Below are positions 37,346-46,824 of a stretch of 64,000 nt of DNA, one piece after another (position 1 is the first letter of the stretch; every line of letters starts with the position of its first letter). This DNA is from Chloroflexi bacterium CSP1-4 (GTDB lineage Bacteria > Chloroflexota > Limnocylindria > Limnocylindrales > CSP1-4): contig LDXM01000001.1 in the NCBI GenBank assembly GCA_001443375.1, positions 24,533 to 88,532 on the forward strand, given 5' to 3'. The position numbers and the translations under genes are program-made. The notes below the pieces were generated by a model that saw nothing but the letters and a program-made list of their open reading frames with translations, ran no database searches and was not told where the DNA came from.

Positions 37346-38599
37346 TCACGGTGACGTCATCGGTCCGAGCCGACGCCCGCCGCCGGCGGCGGGGTCGAGG
37401 AGCCGCCGGGCGAGGAGCGCGGTCGTCATGCGCAGCACGATCTCGCCGGCAAGCGGCCGGCCGAGGAGCTCTTCGACACGGGTGAGGCGATAGCTGACGG
37501 TCCGGACGCCGACCCCCAGCTCGCGGGCGGCTGTGCGGAGGTTCTGGCGAGACGCGATGTACGCGCCGACCGTTCGCAGGAGCTCCTCGCCGTTGCGGGG
37601 CGCGCCCAGGATCGGGCCGAGCTCGCGGTCGACCGCCGCGCGCAGTAGCCGCTCGTCGGAGAGGAGTGCCCGCTCGAGGAGCAGGTCGTCGCTGGCCAGG
37701 CGCCCGCGAAGCCCGAGCCGCTGTGCGACCAGGAGCGCGTCGAGGGCAGCGCCGAACGACCCGGCGACCGCGGCCAGGTCCGTGGCGGCCGGCCCCTCCA
37801 CGGCGATCCAGCCGCGCGGCCCGGCGAGCTCGTCGAGGACCGGGTCCAGCACGGCGGCACCCGGCCGGCCCGCCCGCGCCAGCAGGACGAGGCGACCTTC
37901 CTTGGCGGCGATGATCGGCATGCTCGTCGCACCGTCACGCCCCGCGCGGCTCGGCCGGTCCAGGGCGAGTGCCACGCGCAGGATCTCCGGCCCTTCGTCT
38001 TCGATCTCACGGCCCATCCCGACGACCAGGACCCGGTACCCGTCGCTCGGCGCGAGTCCGAGATGGGTGGCCCGGCGGATGATCCGCGCCGCGGCGGCCG
38101 GATCGTCGGGCGGCAGCGCGAGCAGCTCGTCGAGGAACTCGCGGCGAGCGGCGCCGCTTCGGGCGGCGATCTGCCGCTCGGCGCCCCCGTAGCCCTCGGC
38201 CAGGGCGGCGGCGGCCGAGTCGCCTGCCTTGAGAAGCGCCGTCCCCAGCGCGGAGAGGGCGGCCGGGGCTGCCGTGGATCGGCTCGTCGCAGCCGCCCAG
38301 AGGACCCACCCGGACGTGAGGTACCGATCGAGGAGCTGCTGGAGGGATTCGCCCTCGCGTGCCGCGCGTGCGCCGCTGGACCGGAGCGCGGACAGACTGT
38401 CCTCGGTGAACTCCTCGGCCCCGATGAGGGCCGCGACCATCGACTCGACCGCTGCGCGTGTCGCGGCGGTCAGCGCCGCGAGGTCCTCGCCGGGGCGGGC
38501 GACGTCCCTGACGATCTCCGCGGCGACCGAGGGGAGTTCCGGGCGGAGGCCTTCGAGCAGGCGGGCGTACGGCGGCGACGAGTGCGTCTCTTGCTTCAT
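37346..38599 (-). CDS. PucR-family transcriptional regulator
   Basis: 417 residues. The C-terminal helix-turn-helix NLRTAARELGVGVRTVSYRLTRVEELLGR is the PucR/CdaR HTH_30 type; the central region is the GGDEF-like CdaR domain and the N-terminus is helical. PucR proteins often activate purine or other nitrogen catabolism; the target here is unknown. A TATCCT -10 ends six bases before the ATG at 38599, predicting a leaderless mRNA. It is divergent from terC. Confidence 0.85.
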   Translation of the reverse strand: MKQETHSSPPYARLLEGLRPELPSVAAEIVRDVARPGEDLAALTAATRAAVESMVAALIGAEEFTEDSLSALRSSGARAAREGESLQQLLDRYLTSGWVLWAAATSRSTAAPAALSALGTALLKAGDSAAAALAEGYGGAERQIAARSGAARREFLDELLALPPDDPAAAARIIRRATHLGLAPSDGYRVLVVGMGREIEDEGPEILRVALALDRPSRAGRDGATSMPIIAAKEGRLVLLARAGRPGAAVLDPVLDELAGPRGWIAVEGPAATDLAAVAGSFGAALDALLVAQRLGLRGRLASDDLLLERALLSDERLLRAAVDRELGPILGAPRNGEELLRTVGAYIASRQNLRTAARELGVGVRTVSYRLTRVEELLGRPLAGEIVLRMTTALLARRLLDPAAGGGRRLGPMTSP

Positions 38600-38605
38600 A
38601 CAAGC

Positions 38606-38611
38606 AGGATA
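38606..38611 (-). promoter_or_regulatory. -10 element of leaderless pucR-like transcript
   Basis: TATCCT on the minus strand ends exactly six bases before the ATG at 38599. The rest of the 233-base divergent gap to terC holds no recognised element. Confidence 0.5.
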
Positions 38612-38832
38612 CGACGTCGATATCTGCCACGTCTTGGCCTTGTTTGCCTGAAGCAGGGAGCACGACAATGACTCCTGGCTGACCGACCGCCGAAAGGCGA
38701 TCCGGCGCGCCCGACGACCAGTCGTTCCCGAGGCCCGCCGGTCGCTGATCGCGGCCGACGGGCCACCAGCTCCCCCCAACATGGCGGCCGGCCCCCTCCG
38801 GCCACCGTTCTCCGATCCGAAGGACCCACCCA

Positions 38833-39762
38833 TTGGACCAGACCATCCTCCTCGGCGCCGGCTTCACGCTCTTCATCGTCGTCGCGCTCGCGCTGGACCT
38901 CGGCGTCTTCCATCGCCAGGCCCATGTCGTCGGCGCCCGCGAGGCGCTCGCCTGGACCCTGGTCTGGGTCACGCTGGCCGTCCTCTTCGGGATCGGGATC
39001 TTCCTGGTGCGGGGCGGGGAGACGGCGGTCGAGTACTTCACCGGCTACGTCATCGAGTACTCGCTGAGCGTCGACAACGTCTTCGTCTTCACCCTCATCT
39101 TCGCCGCCTTCGCCGTCCCGCGCACCCTCCAGCACCGGGTCCTCTTCTGGGGGATCGCCGGCGCGCTGGTCATGCGGCTGCTGATGATCCTCGCCGGCGC
39201 CACGCTCATCGCGCAGTACCACTGGGTGCTCTACGTGTTCGGCGCGTTCCTCGTCTTCACCGGCCTCCGGATGCTCGTCGCCCGGGCCGGGCACGAACCG
39301 CATCCTGAGAACAACGTCCTCGTCCGGTTCGCCCGACGGCACCTGCGCGTCACCGACGGCTTCCACGACCAGGCGTTCTTCGTTCGGGTGGCGGGGGGCC
39401 TCGCCGCGACACCGCTCTTCCTGGCGCTGCTCGTCGTCGAGTTCAGCGACCTCGTCTTCGCCGTCGACTCGATCCCCGCCATCTTCGCCGTCACGACTGA
39501 CCCGTTCGTGGTCTTCACGAGCAACGCCTTCGCGATCCTCGGCCTGCGGTCGCTCTACTTCCTGCTGGCAGAGGCGGCGGCGCGCTTCCGGTATCTCAGG
39601 GTGGGGCTCGCCATGGTGCTCGTGTTCGTCGGTGCCAAGCTCCTCAGCGCAGGGTTCCTGCACATCCCGCCGCTCGTCTCGCTCGCGGTCGTGGTCTCGA
39701 TCCTCGGCCTGGCCATCGGGGCATCGCTCCTCCGATCCGTCTCGCCCGTCACGCGGACCTGA
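38833..39762 (+). CDS. TerC/Alx-family membrane protein, putative metal exporter
   Basis: 309 residues with about nine membrane helices. The conserved acidic segments FTGYVIEYSLSVDNVFVF and VVEFSDLVFAVDSIPAIFAV identify TerC/Alx; such proteins export Mn2+ or help metallate secreted proteins. Translation starts at TTG (38833) with AAGGA eight bases upstream. The leader does not resemble the yybP-ykoY manganese riboswitch that often precedes this family. Confidence 0.92.
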   Translation: MDQTILLGAGFTLFIVVALALDLGVFHRQAHVVGAREALAWTLVWVTLAVLFGIGIFLVRGGETAVEYFTGYVIEYSLSVDNVFVFTLIFAAFAVPRTLQHRVLFWGIAGALVMRLLMILAGATLIAQYHWVLYVFGAFLVFTGLRMLVARAGHEPHPENNVLVRFARRHLRVTDGFHDQAFFVRVAGGLAATPLFLALLVVEFSDLVFAVDSIPAIFAVTTDPFVVFTSNAFAILGLRSLYFLLAEAAARFRYLRVGLAMVLVFVGAKLLSAGFLHIPPLVSLAVVVSILGLAIGASLLRSVSPVTRT

Positions 39763-39841
39763 CCGGAGGCGCCACCACGAGCCCTGGTCCGCCTTCAACG
39801 CTCGCGGGGTGAGCGGCGAGCCAGCAGGCCGGTCCAGGCTC

Positions 39842-40306
39842 CTACCAAGGCTCCCCGTGCGACTCGTCGTGCTCGGCGCGCGAACGCCGCGGCTCGGCCA
39901 GCGCGCCATCGGCCGGCGACGTCGATGGATCCGCCTCGCCCGGCGCCAGTGCTTCCAGCACGCCGCGCGCCCAGGCGTCGTCGGCGCCCGTGAGTTCGAT
40001 GACGATGGCCCGCATCTCGGTGCCGTCGGTGTAGGCGCCGTGGACGATGCCGGCTGGCCAGACGACCGCCTCGCCCTGGTTGATGCGCGTCCGCTCGCCG
40101 CCCACCTGCACGAAGCCGCCGCCGGAGACGACGACGAAGAGCGTCGTGTTCGGGTTGGCGTGCGGGGCGATGAGGGCACGGCGCTCGAAGGCCAGCTCGG
40201 TCACGAGGCCGCGCGCGTCCTGGTGGATGACCGTGCCGCTCACGCCGCGGGTGCCGGGCGGCCCATCGGGGCGGCGCTGGCCGGGCCCGAAGCGGCGGAT
40301 ATCCAT
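39842..40306 (-). CDS. cupin-domain protein
   Basis: 154-residue single-domain cupin: NPNTTLFVVVSGGGFVQVGG for motif 1 (metal histidines partly replaced) and VVWPAGIVHGAYTDG for motif 2 with one histidine. It may bind a small ligand or act as an isomerase or oxygenase; metal binding looks weak. The C-terminal 30 residues are charged and disordered. It begins nine bases after the stop of the three-helix membrane gene and is probably co-transcribed. Confidence 0.7.
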   Translation of the reverse strand: MDIRRFGPGQRRPDGPPGTRGVSGTVIHQDARGLVTELAFERRALIAPHANPNTTLFVVVSGGGFVQVGGERTRINQGEAVVWPAGIVHGAYTDGTEMRAIVIELTGADDAWARGVLEALAPGEADPSTSPADGALAEPRRSRAEHDESHGEPW

Positions 40307-40314
40307 GGCGGGGC

Positions 40315-40743
40315 TCAGCGGCGCTTGCGCTTCTTGGCACGCTGGCGGATGGTCGCCTCGGGGTGCTTGTACCTCGCCTGGCTGAAGAAGCGCGCCCGGC
40401 GCAGCTGCTGGTTGTAGGCGGCGATGATCGGCGGGAAGTAGCGGAAGCGCGTCCAGGCGTACACGGCCAGCCCGATGACCAGTGTGACGAGCACGAGCAG
40501 GAAATACCAGCGGAAGAGGGCCATGATCAGTACCAGGCCGAAGGTGATGAAGCCGGTCCACAGGAACCATTCCTGCATGCCCACCAGGGGCTCGAAGCGG
40601 CGCAGCTGGCGCGTCCGGACGTTATAGACGATCACCTGGCCGACGAGGAAGACGACCGAGGCGGCGATGACCGGCCAGTAGATGTCCGGGAATCGCTCCG
40701 GGCGCCACTCCTTGAGGAGGTATTCCCAGGGCGCGAGGGTCAC
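40315..40743 (-). CDS. three-helix membrane protein with basic tail
   Basis: 142 residues: amphipathic N-terminus (LAPWEYLLKEWRPERFPDIYWP), three membrane helices, then a strongly basic C-terminus ending AKKRKRR. No function is recognised. The GTG at 40743 is favoured by GGAGG five bases upstream; another GTG seven codons earlier lacks it. Its promoter (TATCCT at 40811-40806) is divergent from that of purH. Confidence 0.6.
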   Translation of the reverse strand: MTLAPWEYLLKEWRPERFPDIYWPVIAASVVFLVGQVIVYNVRTRQLRRFEPLVGMQEWFLWTGFITFGLVLIMALFRWYFLLVLVTLVIGLAVYAWTRFRYFPPIIAAYNQQLRRARFFSQARYKHPEATIRQRAKKRKRR

Positions 40744-40788
40744 CGTTTCCTCCGCTGTCACTCGTTCGGGGCGGGCCGGCGGCGGGCC

Positions 40789-40855
40789 CCGGACGCAGCG
40801 TCCGGAGGATACCAGAGGGCGCCTCGCGGGCGGCACGGAAGCCCGTTGCTATACT
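40789..40855. promoter_or_regulatory. divergent promoter region with palindrome upstream of purH
   Basis: A perfect 7-bp inverted repeat, CCGGACG at 40789-40795 and CGTCCGG at 40799-40805, lies at the predicted start of the minus-strand transcript (-10 TATCCT, 40811-40806). On the plus strand TATACT at 40850-40855 is the likely -10 of purH, giving a leader of about 63 bases. Confidence 0.5.
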
Positions 40856-40924
40856 CGGTCGCCGGGGACGGCGCCGTCACGACCGCGCGCGCCGCCCCGC
40901 TCACGGAGTCGGAGGGTGCCACGG

Positions 40925-42472
40925 GTGCGAGCCCTGCTCTCGGTCGCCAACCGCGACGGCATCGGGCCCTTCGCCCGGGACCTGCTCGAGCTGGGCGTCG
41001 AGGTCTTCGCCACCGACGGCACGCGCGAGGTGCTCGCCTCCGACGGGATCGAGGTCGGGCCCATCAGCGCCCTGACCGCGGTGCCGCCGCTCCTCGGCGG
41101 ACAGGTCAAGACCTTCCACCCCGCCGTCTACGCCGGCATCCTGGCCCGTCGCGACCGGCCCGACCAGCTGGCCGAGCTGGCCGAGCAGGGCATCGGGCAG
41201 ATCGACGTCGTGGTCGTCAACGTCAAGCCCTTCGCGCCCCAGGTCGGGGCGCGCGTCGTGCCCCTCGATGAAGCGATCGAGATGATCGACGTGGGCGGCG
41301 TTGCGCTGCTCTCGGCGGCCGCGCGCAACTACGCCGGGGTCGCCGCGGTCCCCGACCCGGCCTACTACCCGCAGGTCCTGGCGGAACTGCGCACGCGGGG
41401 GCAGGTCTCGGCCGAGCTGCGCCAGCGGCTCGCCGCCGAGGCCTTCGCCGCCGTGGCGGCGTACAACGCCGAGGTCGCCGGCTACCTCAACCACATCGCC
41501 GGCATCCGCTTCCCGCCGCGGCTCACGATCGCCTTCGAGAAGAAGTCGGACCTGCCCTACGGCGAGAACCCGCATCAGCAGGGCGCCTTCTACCGGGAGA
41601 CGACGCACCGCTCGGGCTCCCTCGCCGATGCGACCCAGTTCCAGGGCCCCACGCCGACCTTCAACGACCTCCTCGATCTCGACGCCGCCTACCGCATCGT
41701 GAGCGACTTCACGTCCCCCACCGTGGCCATCGTCAAGCGCGCCAACCCGGTGGGCATCGCCTCGAACGACGAGCTCGTGGGCGCCTACCGCCGAGCGCTC
41801 GAGACCGACTCCGTGAACGCCTTCGGGGCGACGGTCGGCATCAACCGGGCCCTCGACGGCCGAACGGCTCGGCTGATCGCCGAGAACGCCTATGAGGCGG
41901 TCGTCGCGCCGGGCTATTCGGAGGAGGCGCGGGCGATCCTCGCCGAGAAGTCCTCCCTCGGCGTGCTGGCGGTGCCGGCGACCCCGGCCGACGGCCTCTC
42001 CGACTACGGCATCGCCAACCTCGATTTCGAGCGGATCGGCGGCGGCCTCCTCGTGGAGACGCTCGACCGGGGCGACGTGGACCGCTCCGAGCTGCGCGTC
42101 GTCACGAAGCGACGCCCCACGCTCGAGGAGCTGACCGACCTGCTGTTCGCCTGGCGTTGCGTGCGCCACGTCAGCAGCAACGCCGTGGTGCTGGCCAAGA
42201 ACGCCGCCCTCGTCGGCGTGGGTGCGGGACAGGCCAGCCGGCTCGTGGCGGTCGAGATCGCCCTCCACCGCGCGGCCGAGCGGGCCACGATGAGCTGCCT
42301 CGCCTCGGACGCCTACTTCCCCTTCGCCGACGCCATCCAGCTGGCCGCCGAGCGCGGCGTCACGGCCATCATCCAGCCCGGCGGCTCCCGGCGCGACGAG
42401 ATGGCCATCGAGGTCGCCGACCGCCACCACATGGCGATGGTCTTCACCGGCCGCCGCCACTTCCGCCACTGA
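40925..42472 (+). CDS. purH: bifunctional AICAR transformylase/IMP cyclohydrolase
   Basis: Catalyses the last two steps of IMP synthesis. 515 residues: an N-terminal MGS-like cyclohydrolase domain ([16 protein letters not shown]) and a C-terminal transformylase domain with [31 protein letters not shown] and [10 protein letters not shown]. The transformylase catalytic Lys-His pair reads Lys271-Arg272 (VKRANPVG); the conserved histidine is absent. The GTG at 40925 follows GGAGG by nine bases; a GTG three codons earlier is possible. glpX follows 13 bases later. Confidence 0.94.
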   Translation: MRALLSVANRDGIGPFARDLLELGVEVFATDGTREVLASDGIEVGPISALTAVPPLLGGQVKTFHPAVYAGILARRDRPDQLAELAEQGIGQIDVVVVNVKPFAPQVGARVVPLDEAIEMIDVGGVALLSAAARNYAGVAAVPDPAYYPQVLAELRTRGQVSAELRQRLAAEAFAAVAAYNAEVAGYLNHIAGIRFPPRLTIAFEKKSDLPYGENPHQQGAFYRETTHRSGSLADATQFQGPTPTFNDLLDLDAAYRIVSDFTSPTVAIVKRANPVGIASNDELVGAYRRALETDSVNAFGATVGINRALDGRTARLIAENAYEAVVAPGYSEEARAILAEKSSLGVLAVPATPADGLSDYGIANLDFERIGGGLLVETLDRGDVDRSELRVVTKRRPTLEELTDLLFAWRCVRHVSSNAVVLAKNAALVGVGAGQASRLVAVEIALHRAAERATMSCLASDAYFPFADAIQLAAERGVTAIIQPGGSRRDEMAIEVADRHHMAMVFTGRRHFRH

Positions 42473-42485
42473 CGGGGAGGCCGGC

Positions 42486-43460
<975 letters not shown>

Positions 43461-43482
43461 GCCACGCCCCCGCCGGGAACCG

Positions 43483-44193
43483 CTAGGCGCCCCTTCGGCG
43501 GGCCAGGGCGATCGCGCCACCGACGACCAGGACCAGGAGCCCGAGCGCTGGGAGCGCGACAGACGGGCCTGGTTCCCCAGGGCCTCCCGCCGGCGGATCC
43601 GTCGCTGCCGGTGAAGACGACGGGCTGGAGGCCGGCGCCGAGGTGGAAGCGGTGGCGCTCGACGTGGGAGCCGCCGTCGGGGATGGGGAGAGGGTCGCCG
43701 ACGCCGTCGGCGCAGGCGTGGACGTGGGGCTCGGGGTCGGGCTGGCGGTCGGCTTCGAGGTCGGCTTCGAGGTCGGCTTCGGCGTGGGCTTCGGCGTGGA
43801 CTGCGCCGTCGGCTGCGGGGTCCCCGGCGCCTTGACCACGATCTTGCCGACCATCTGCTCAGAGTGGACCTCGCAGAAGTACGGGTATGTCCCCGGCGTC
43901 GTGAACGTCCACTCGAAGGTCGGTCGCGGCTCGTCGAGCCCGATGATCCCGGAGTCGAACTTCCCGTCCGGCAGGGGGGGTGTCCCCGACGTCACGCTGT
44001 GGGGCTCGCCGGCGAACGTCCAGCGCACCGTGTCACCCACGCCGACCGTGAGCGAAGCGGGCCCAAAGCGGTAGTTCAGGGCGGCGACCGTGTGCGTCGC
44101 CGCCGCGACCGGCAGCGAACCGGCCAGGCCGATGCCGAGCGCGATGGCCGCGCTGCGGGCGAGGATACGGCGCCAGGCAGGGGCGATCGGCAC
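43483..44193 (-). CDS. secreted cupredoxin with PT-rich stalk and membrane anchor
   Basis: 236 residues: signal peptide (about 1-32), a plastocyanin-like domain with type 1 copper ligands His65, Cys107, His110 and Met114 (YFCEVHSEQM), a Pro/Thr/Ser-rich stalk (about 124-205) and a C-terminal ALPALG-membrane helix-ARRR tail. It is probably an extracellular, membrane-tethered electron carrier or copper protein. The GTG at 44193 has GGAGG seven bases upstream. The frame further upstream is only a shadow of the opposite CHRD gene. Confidence 0.85.
   Translation of the reverse strand: MPIAPAWRRILARSAAIALGIGLAGSLPVAAATHTVAALNYRFGPASLTVGVGDTVRWTFAGEPHSVTSGTPPLPDGKFDSGIIGLDEPRPTFEWTFTTPGTYPYFCEVHSEQMVGKIVVKAPGTPQPTAQSTPKPTPKPTSKPTSKPTASPTPSPTSTPAPTASATLSPSPTAAPTSSATASTSAPASSPSSSPAATDPPAGGPGEPGPSVALPALGLLVLVVGGAIALARRRGA
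43748..43795. repeat. 12-base tandem repeat in the cupredoxin stalk
   Basis: Four copies of a 12-base unit (GTCGGCTTCGAG on the plus strand, last two copies varied) encode KPTS/KPTP-type repeats of the stalk. Copy number is probably variable between strains. Confidence 0.75.
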
Positions 44194-44376
44194 GGGGCGG
44201 CCTCCGGGTCGAGTGATCGTCGGCCATCGATACGCGCCCCGGCCGGCTCCGGTTCTGACGGGCGCCTCCCGCTTCTGGGAAACCGGGCCGGCCCGGCGTT
44301 CGTATCCACGGGCATCGCCGGTCACGGGCCACACCGCAGGCCGGCCGGCGTCGAGGACTGCGAGGAGGAGGAGACG

Positions 44377-45378
44377 ATGCGCTTCCGGATGTCCCTGTGC
44401 AGCGCCGCCATGGCGCTGCTGATCCTGCCCGGCGTCGCGTCGGCCGCCGGCCCCGACGCCCGGGATGCGACGCTCGACGGCGCCTCCGAGGTCCCCGCCG
44501 TGGCCACGGCGGCGACCGGCGACGGATGGGTCGTCATCAGCTCCGACAACACGACCGTCACCTATTTCGTCGAGTACAGCGGCCTGTCGGGCGCGCTCGC
44601 CGCGGCCCACATCCACACCGGTGCCCCGGGCGTGGCCGGCGGCGTGATCCTGCCCCTGGCGGCCGGGCCGAGCCCGATGTTCGGGACGCTGACGTCGGCG
44701 GACTTCAAGCCATCCGGCAGCGTGACCACCTTCGCCGAGGCGCTCGCCGCGATCCGCGGCGGCACGACCTACTTCAACCTGCACACCGCGGCGAACCCGG
44801 GCGGGGAGATCCGCGGCAACCTGACCGGGACCGCGGAGGCCTTGGAGGCGACCATCGACGGGGCCCAGGAGGTCCCGGCCGTGGCCACGGCGGCGACCGG
44901 CAACGGGCTCGCCGTCATCAGCTCCGACGGGACGTCGGTCGGCTACGCGGTCACCTACGGGGGCCTGTCGGGCGCGCTCGCCGCGGCCCACATCCACACC
45001 GGTGCCCCGGGCGTGGCCGGCGGCGTGATCCTGCCCCTGGCGGCCGGGCCGAGCCCGATGTTCGGGACGCTGACGTCGGCGGACTTCAAGCCATCCGGCA
45101 GCGTGACCACCTTCGCCGAGGCGCTCGCCGCGATCCGCGGCGGCACGACCTACTTCAACCTGCACACCGCGGCGAACCCGGGCGGGGAGATCCGCGGCCA
45201 GATTGGCGCGGCCGCCGCCCCGACGCCCACCGGGACGCAGCCCGCCACGTCCACGGAATCACCGATCGATCCAAACGGCGCAGGATCCGCGCTCCCGGCC
45301 CTCACATCTCTCTTCATCGTGGCGGCGGTCGGCGTCCTCGCCGGCGGCCGGCGACTCTCGTCGCGCCGGACCCGCTAG
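44377..45378 (+). CDS. secreted protein with two CHRD domains and C-terminal anchor
   Basis: 333 residues: signal peptide (cleavage near ASAAG, residue 25), two CHRD (chordin-like) domains with EVPAVATAATG, LAAAHIHTGAPGVAGGV and YFNLHTAANPGGEIRG, a Thr/Pro linker, and a tail of ALPALT, a hydrophobic helix and RRLSSRRTR. The bacterial role of CHRD is unknown; it is presumed extracellular. Seven-eighths of one repeat is identical in DNA to the other. The ATG has GAGGAGGAG just upstream, and the gene is divergent from the cupredoxin gene. Confidence 0.85.
   Translation: MRFRMSLCSAAMALLILPGVASAAGPDARDATLDGASEVPAVATAATGDGWVVISSDNTTVTYFVEYSGLSGALAAAHIHTGAPGVAGGVILPLAAGPSPMFGTLTSADFKPSGSVTTFAEALAAIRGGTTYFNLHTAANPGGEIRGNLTGTAEALEATIDGAQEVPAVATAATGNGLAVISSDGTSVGYAVTYGGLSGALAAAHIHTGAPGVAGGVILPLAAGPSPMFGTLTSADFKPSGSVTTFAEALAAIRGGTTYFNLHTAANPGGEIRGQIGAAAAPTPTGTQPATSTESPIDPNGAGSALPALTSLFIVAAVGVLAGGRRLSSRRTR
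44581..45198. repeat. 237-base perfect direct repeat inside the CHRD gene
   Basis: 44581-44817 and 44962-45198 are identical base for base (offset 381, in frame). Similarity continues more weakly upstream of each copy. This indicates a recent duplication or gene conversion. Confidence 0.95.
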
Positions 45379-45408
45379 AACGCACCGTCGCCGCGCGCCG
45401 GGTAGCGA

Positions 45409-45434
45409 AGGGGCGGGCCCTCGGGCCCGCCCCT
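45409..45434 (+). terminator. terminator hairpin after the CHRD gene
   Basis: Perfect 12-bp GC-rich inverted repeat (45409-45420 with 45423-45434) followed by CTTCTCGTG. It lies 30 bases after the CHRD stop and is the clearest terminator in the window. Confidence 0.75.
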
Positions 45435-45488
45435 CTTCTCGTGTCGCCACTACACCTCGGCTGCCCCAAGTGTCACCATGGACGCTTC

Positions 45489-46196
45489 ATGCGGATACCG
45501 CGCATCGTGGCCATGGGCGGGGGCGGCTTCTCGACGGAGCCGGAGAAGCCGCTGCTCGACGACTTCATCCTCACCCTGGCCCGACGCAGACGCGGGCGGC
45601 CGCGGGTGTGCCTGCTGCCCACCGCGAGCGGCGACGCGTCCGACCTCATCGTCCGCTTCCACGGCGCCTTCGACGGTCGGGCGGAAGCGAGCCACCTGGG
45701 CCTTTTCGACCGGACGGTCACCGACCTGCGCGCGTTCGTCCTGGCGCAGGACGTCGTCTACGTCGGCGGCGGCAACACCGCCAACATGCTGGCCGTGTGG
45801 CGTGTGCACGGGCTGGACTCGATCCTCGTCGAGGCCTGGCGGGCCGGCGTCGTGCTGGCCGGCCTGAGCGCCGGCGCGATCTGCTGGTTCGAGGCCGGCG
45901 TGACCGATTCGTTCGGGTCATCGCTGGGCCCGCTGCGGGACGGGCTGGGACTGCTGCAGGGCAGCATGTGCCCGCACTACGACGGGGAGCCGCTGCGCCG
46001 CCCGACCTACCGGCGTCTGGTCGGCGAGGGTTTCCCGGGCGGCTACGCGGCGGACGATGGAGCGGCGTTCGTGTTCGCCGGGACGCGGCTCGAGGAGGTC
46101 GTGACGTCGCGGCCGGAGGCGCGCGGCTGGCGGGTCATCCTCGGGTCGGGCGGCGTGATCGAGGAGCCGCTGCCGGCGCGCTACCTGGGGGCGTAG
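45489..46196 (+). CDS. peptidase E-like (S51) protein
   Basis: 235 residues of the class I glutamine-amidotransferase-like S51 family, dipeptidases that prefer N-terminal aspartate. It has VAMGGGGF at the first strand, VYVGGGNTANML, and the nucleophile elbow GLSAGAICWFEAG with the catalytic serine. The ATG at 45489 starts MRIPRIVAMGG. Its last 62 bases overlap the 3' end of folK on the other strand. Confidence 0.88.
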   Translation: MRIPRIVAMGGGGFSTEPEKPLLDDFILTLARRRRGRPRVCLLPTASGDASDLIVRFHGAFDGRAEASHLGLFDRTVTDLRAFVLAQDVVYVGGGNTANMLAVWRVHGLDSILVEAWRAGVVLAGLSAGAICWFEAGVTDSFGSSLGPLRDGLGLLQGSMCPHYDGEPLRRPTYRRLVGEGFPGGYAADDGAAFVFAGTRLEEVVTSRPEARGWRVILGSGGVIEEPLPARYLGA

Positions 46197-46794
46197 GGGA
46201 CCAGCAGCCGGCGCCGGCATCCCAGGCTGCCACCGCCCGGACCGCGTCCGGACCATCGAGCACGGCGCGCACGCGGCGGCGCGTCGCCACGGTCGTGCCC
46301 CAGCCCGGCGGCACGAGGCCGGGCGCCAGGTCGGCCAGCGGCGCCAGGACGAAGAGCCGCTCGACTGCCGAGGCGTGCGGCACGTCGAGCCACCCGACCG
46401 CCTCCCGGGCAGGATCGTCACTGCGCGCGTCGAGCGGCCGCCTCACGTGGATCCGGTGGCGCCCGAAGAGGAGGAGGTCGAGGTCGAGCTCGCGCGGTCC
46501 CCAGCGCCGGCGACGGCGTCGACCGAAGGCGACCTCGATCCCCTTCAGCGCGAGGAGGAGCGCCAGGGCGCCGGTCTCGGGGTCGGGTCCGGCGGGGACG
46601 TCCAGGGCCGCGACGGCGTTGTGGAAGTCGGGCTGATCCTCGACGCCCACCGGGCGCGTGGCGTAGAGGCGCGATACACCCCGCAGGCGGGCGCCCGGCA
46701 GCCCGGCGAGCACGCGCGCGGCCGCGGCCAGCGTGCCCGGCGCATCGCCCACGTTCGCGCCGAGCCCGACGTACGCCCGCACCCGTCCCGCCAC
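46135..46794 (-). CDS. folK: 2-amino-4-hydroxy-6-hydroxymethyldihydropteridine pyrophosphokinase
   Basis: Folate-pathway HPPK, transferring pyrophosphate from ATP to the pterin. AYVGLGANVGDAPGTL at the N-terminus, VSRLYATRPVG, DFHNAVAALDV and RWGPRELDLDLLLFG are diagnostic. About 219 residues from the GTG at 46794 (GGAGG eight bases upstream); GTGs at 46803 and 46782 are alternatives. The C-terminal 50 residues exceed the usual length and overlap the peptidase E gene in antisense. folP and folB are not adjacent. Confidence 0.9.
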   Translation of the reverse strand: MAGRVRAYVGLGANVGDAPGTLAAAARVLAGLPGARLRGVSRLYATRPVGVEDQPDFHNAVAALDVPAGPDPETGALALLLALKGIEVAFGRRRRRRWGPRELDLDLLLFGRHRIHVRRPLDARSDDPAREAVGWLDVPHASAVERLFVLAPLADLAPGLVPPGWGTTVATRRRVRAVLDGPDAVRAVAAWDAGAGCWSPTPPGSAPAAAPRSRRPTRG

Positions 46795-46809
46795 CCGCGC
46801 CACCTCCCG

Positions 46810-46815
46810 TAGACT
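46810..46815 (+). promoter_or_regulatory. -10 element of the gene at 46825
   Basis: TAGACT ends nine bases before the ATG at 46825, predicting a leader of two or three bases. No Shine-Dalgarno is present. Confidence 0.4.
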
Positions 46816-46824
46816 CGCCCGACG

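Noticed and set aside
38612-38832. yybP-ykoY manganese riboswitch before the terC-like gene
   Set aside because: The conserved GGGGAGUAG and internal loop sequences are not present, although the downstream family often has this riboswitch.
43469-43502. Bidirectional terminator between glpX and the cupredoxin gene
   Set aside because: The 7-bp arms are separated by 20 bases and overlap the cupredoxin stop; too weak to call.
43864-44376. N-terminal extension of the CHRD protein
   Set aside because: A clear signal peptide with a strong ribosome-binding site starts at 44377; the upstream frame is antisense to the cupredoxin gene.
44581-45198. CRISPR-like or mobile repeat
   Set aside because: Only two long copies, in frame within one coding sequence and matching CHRD domains; it is a domain duplication.
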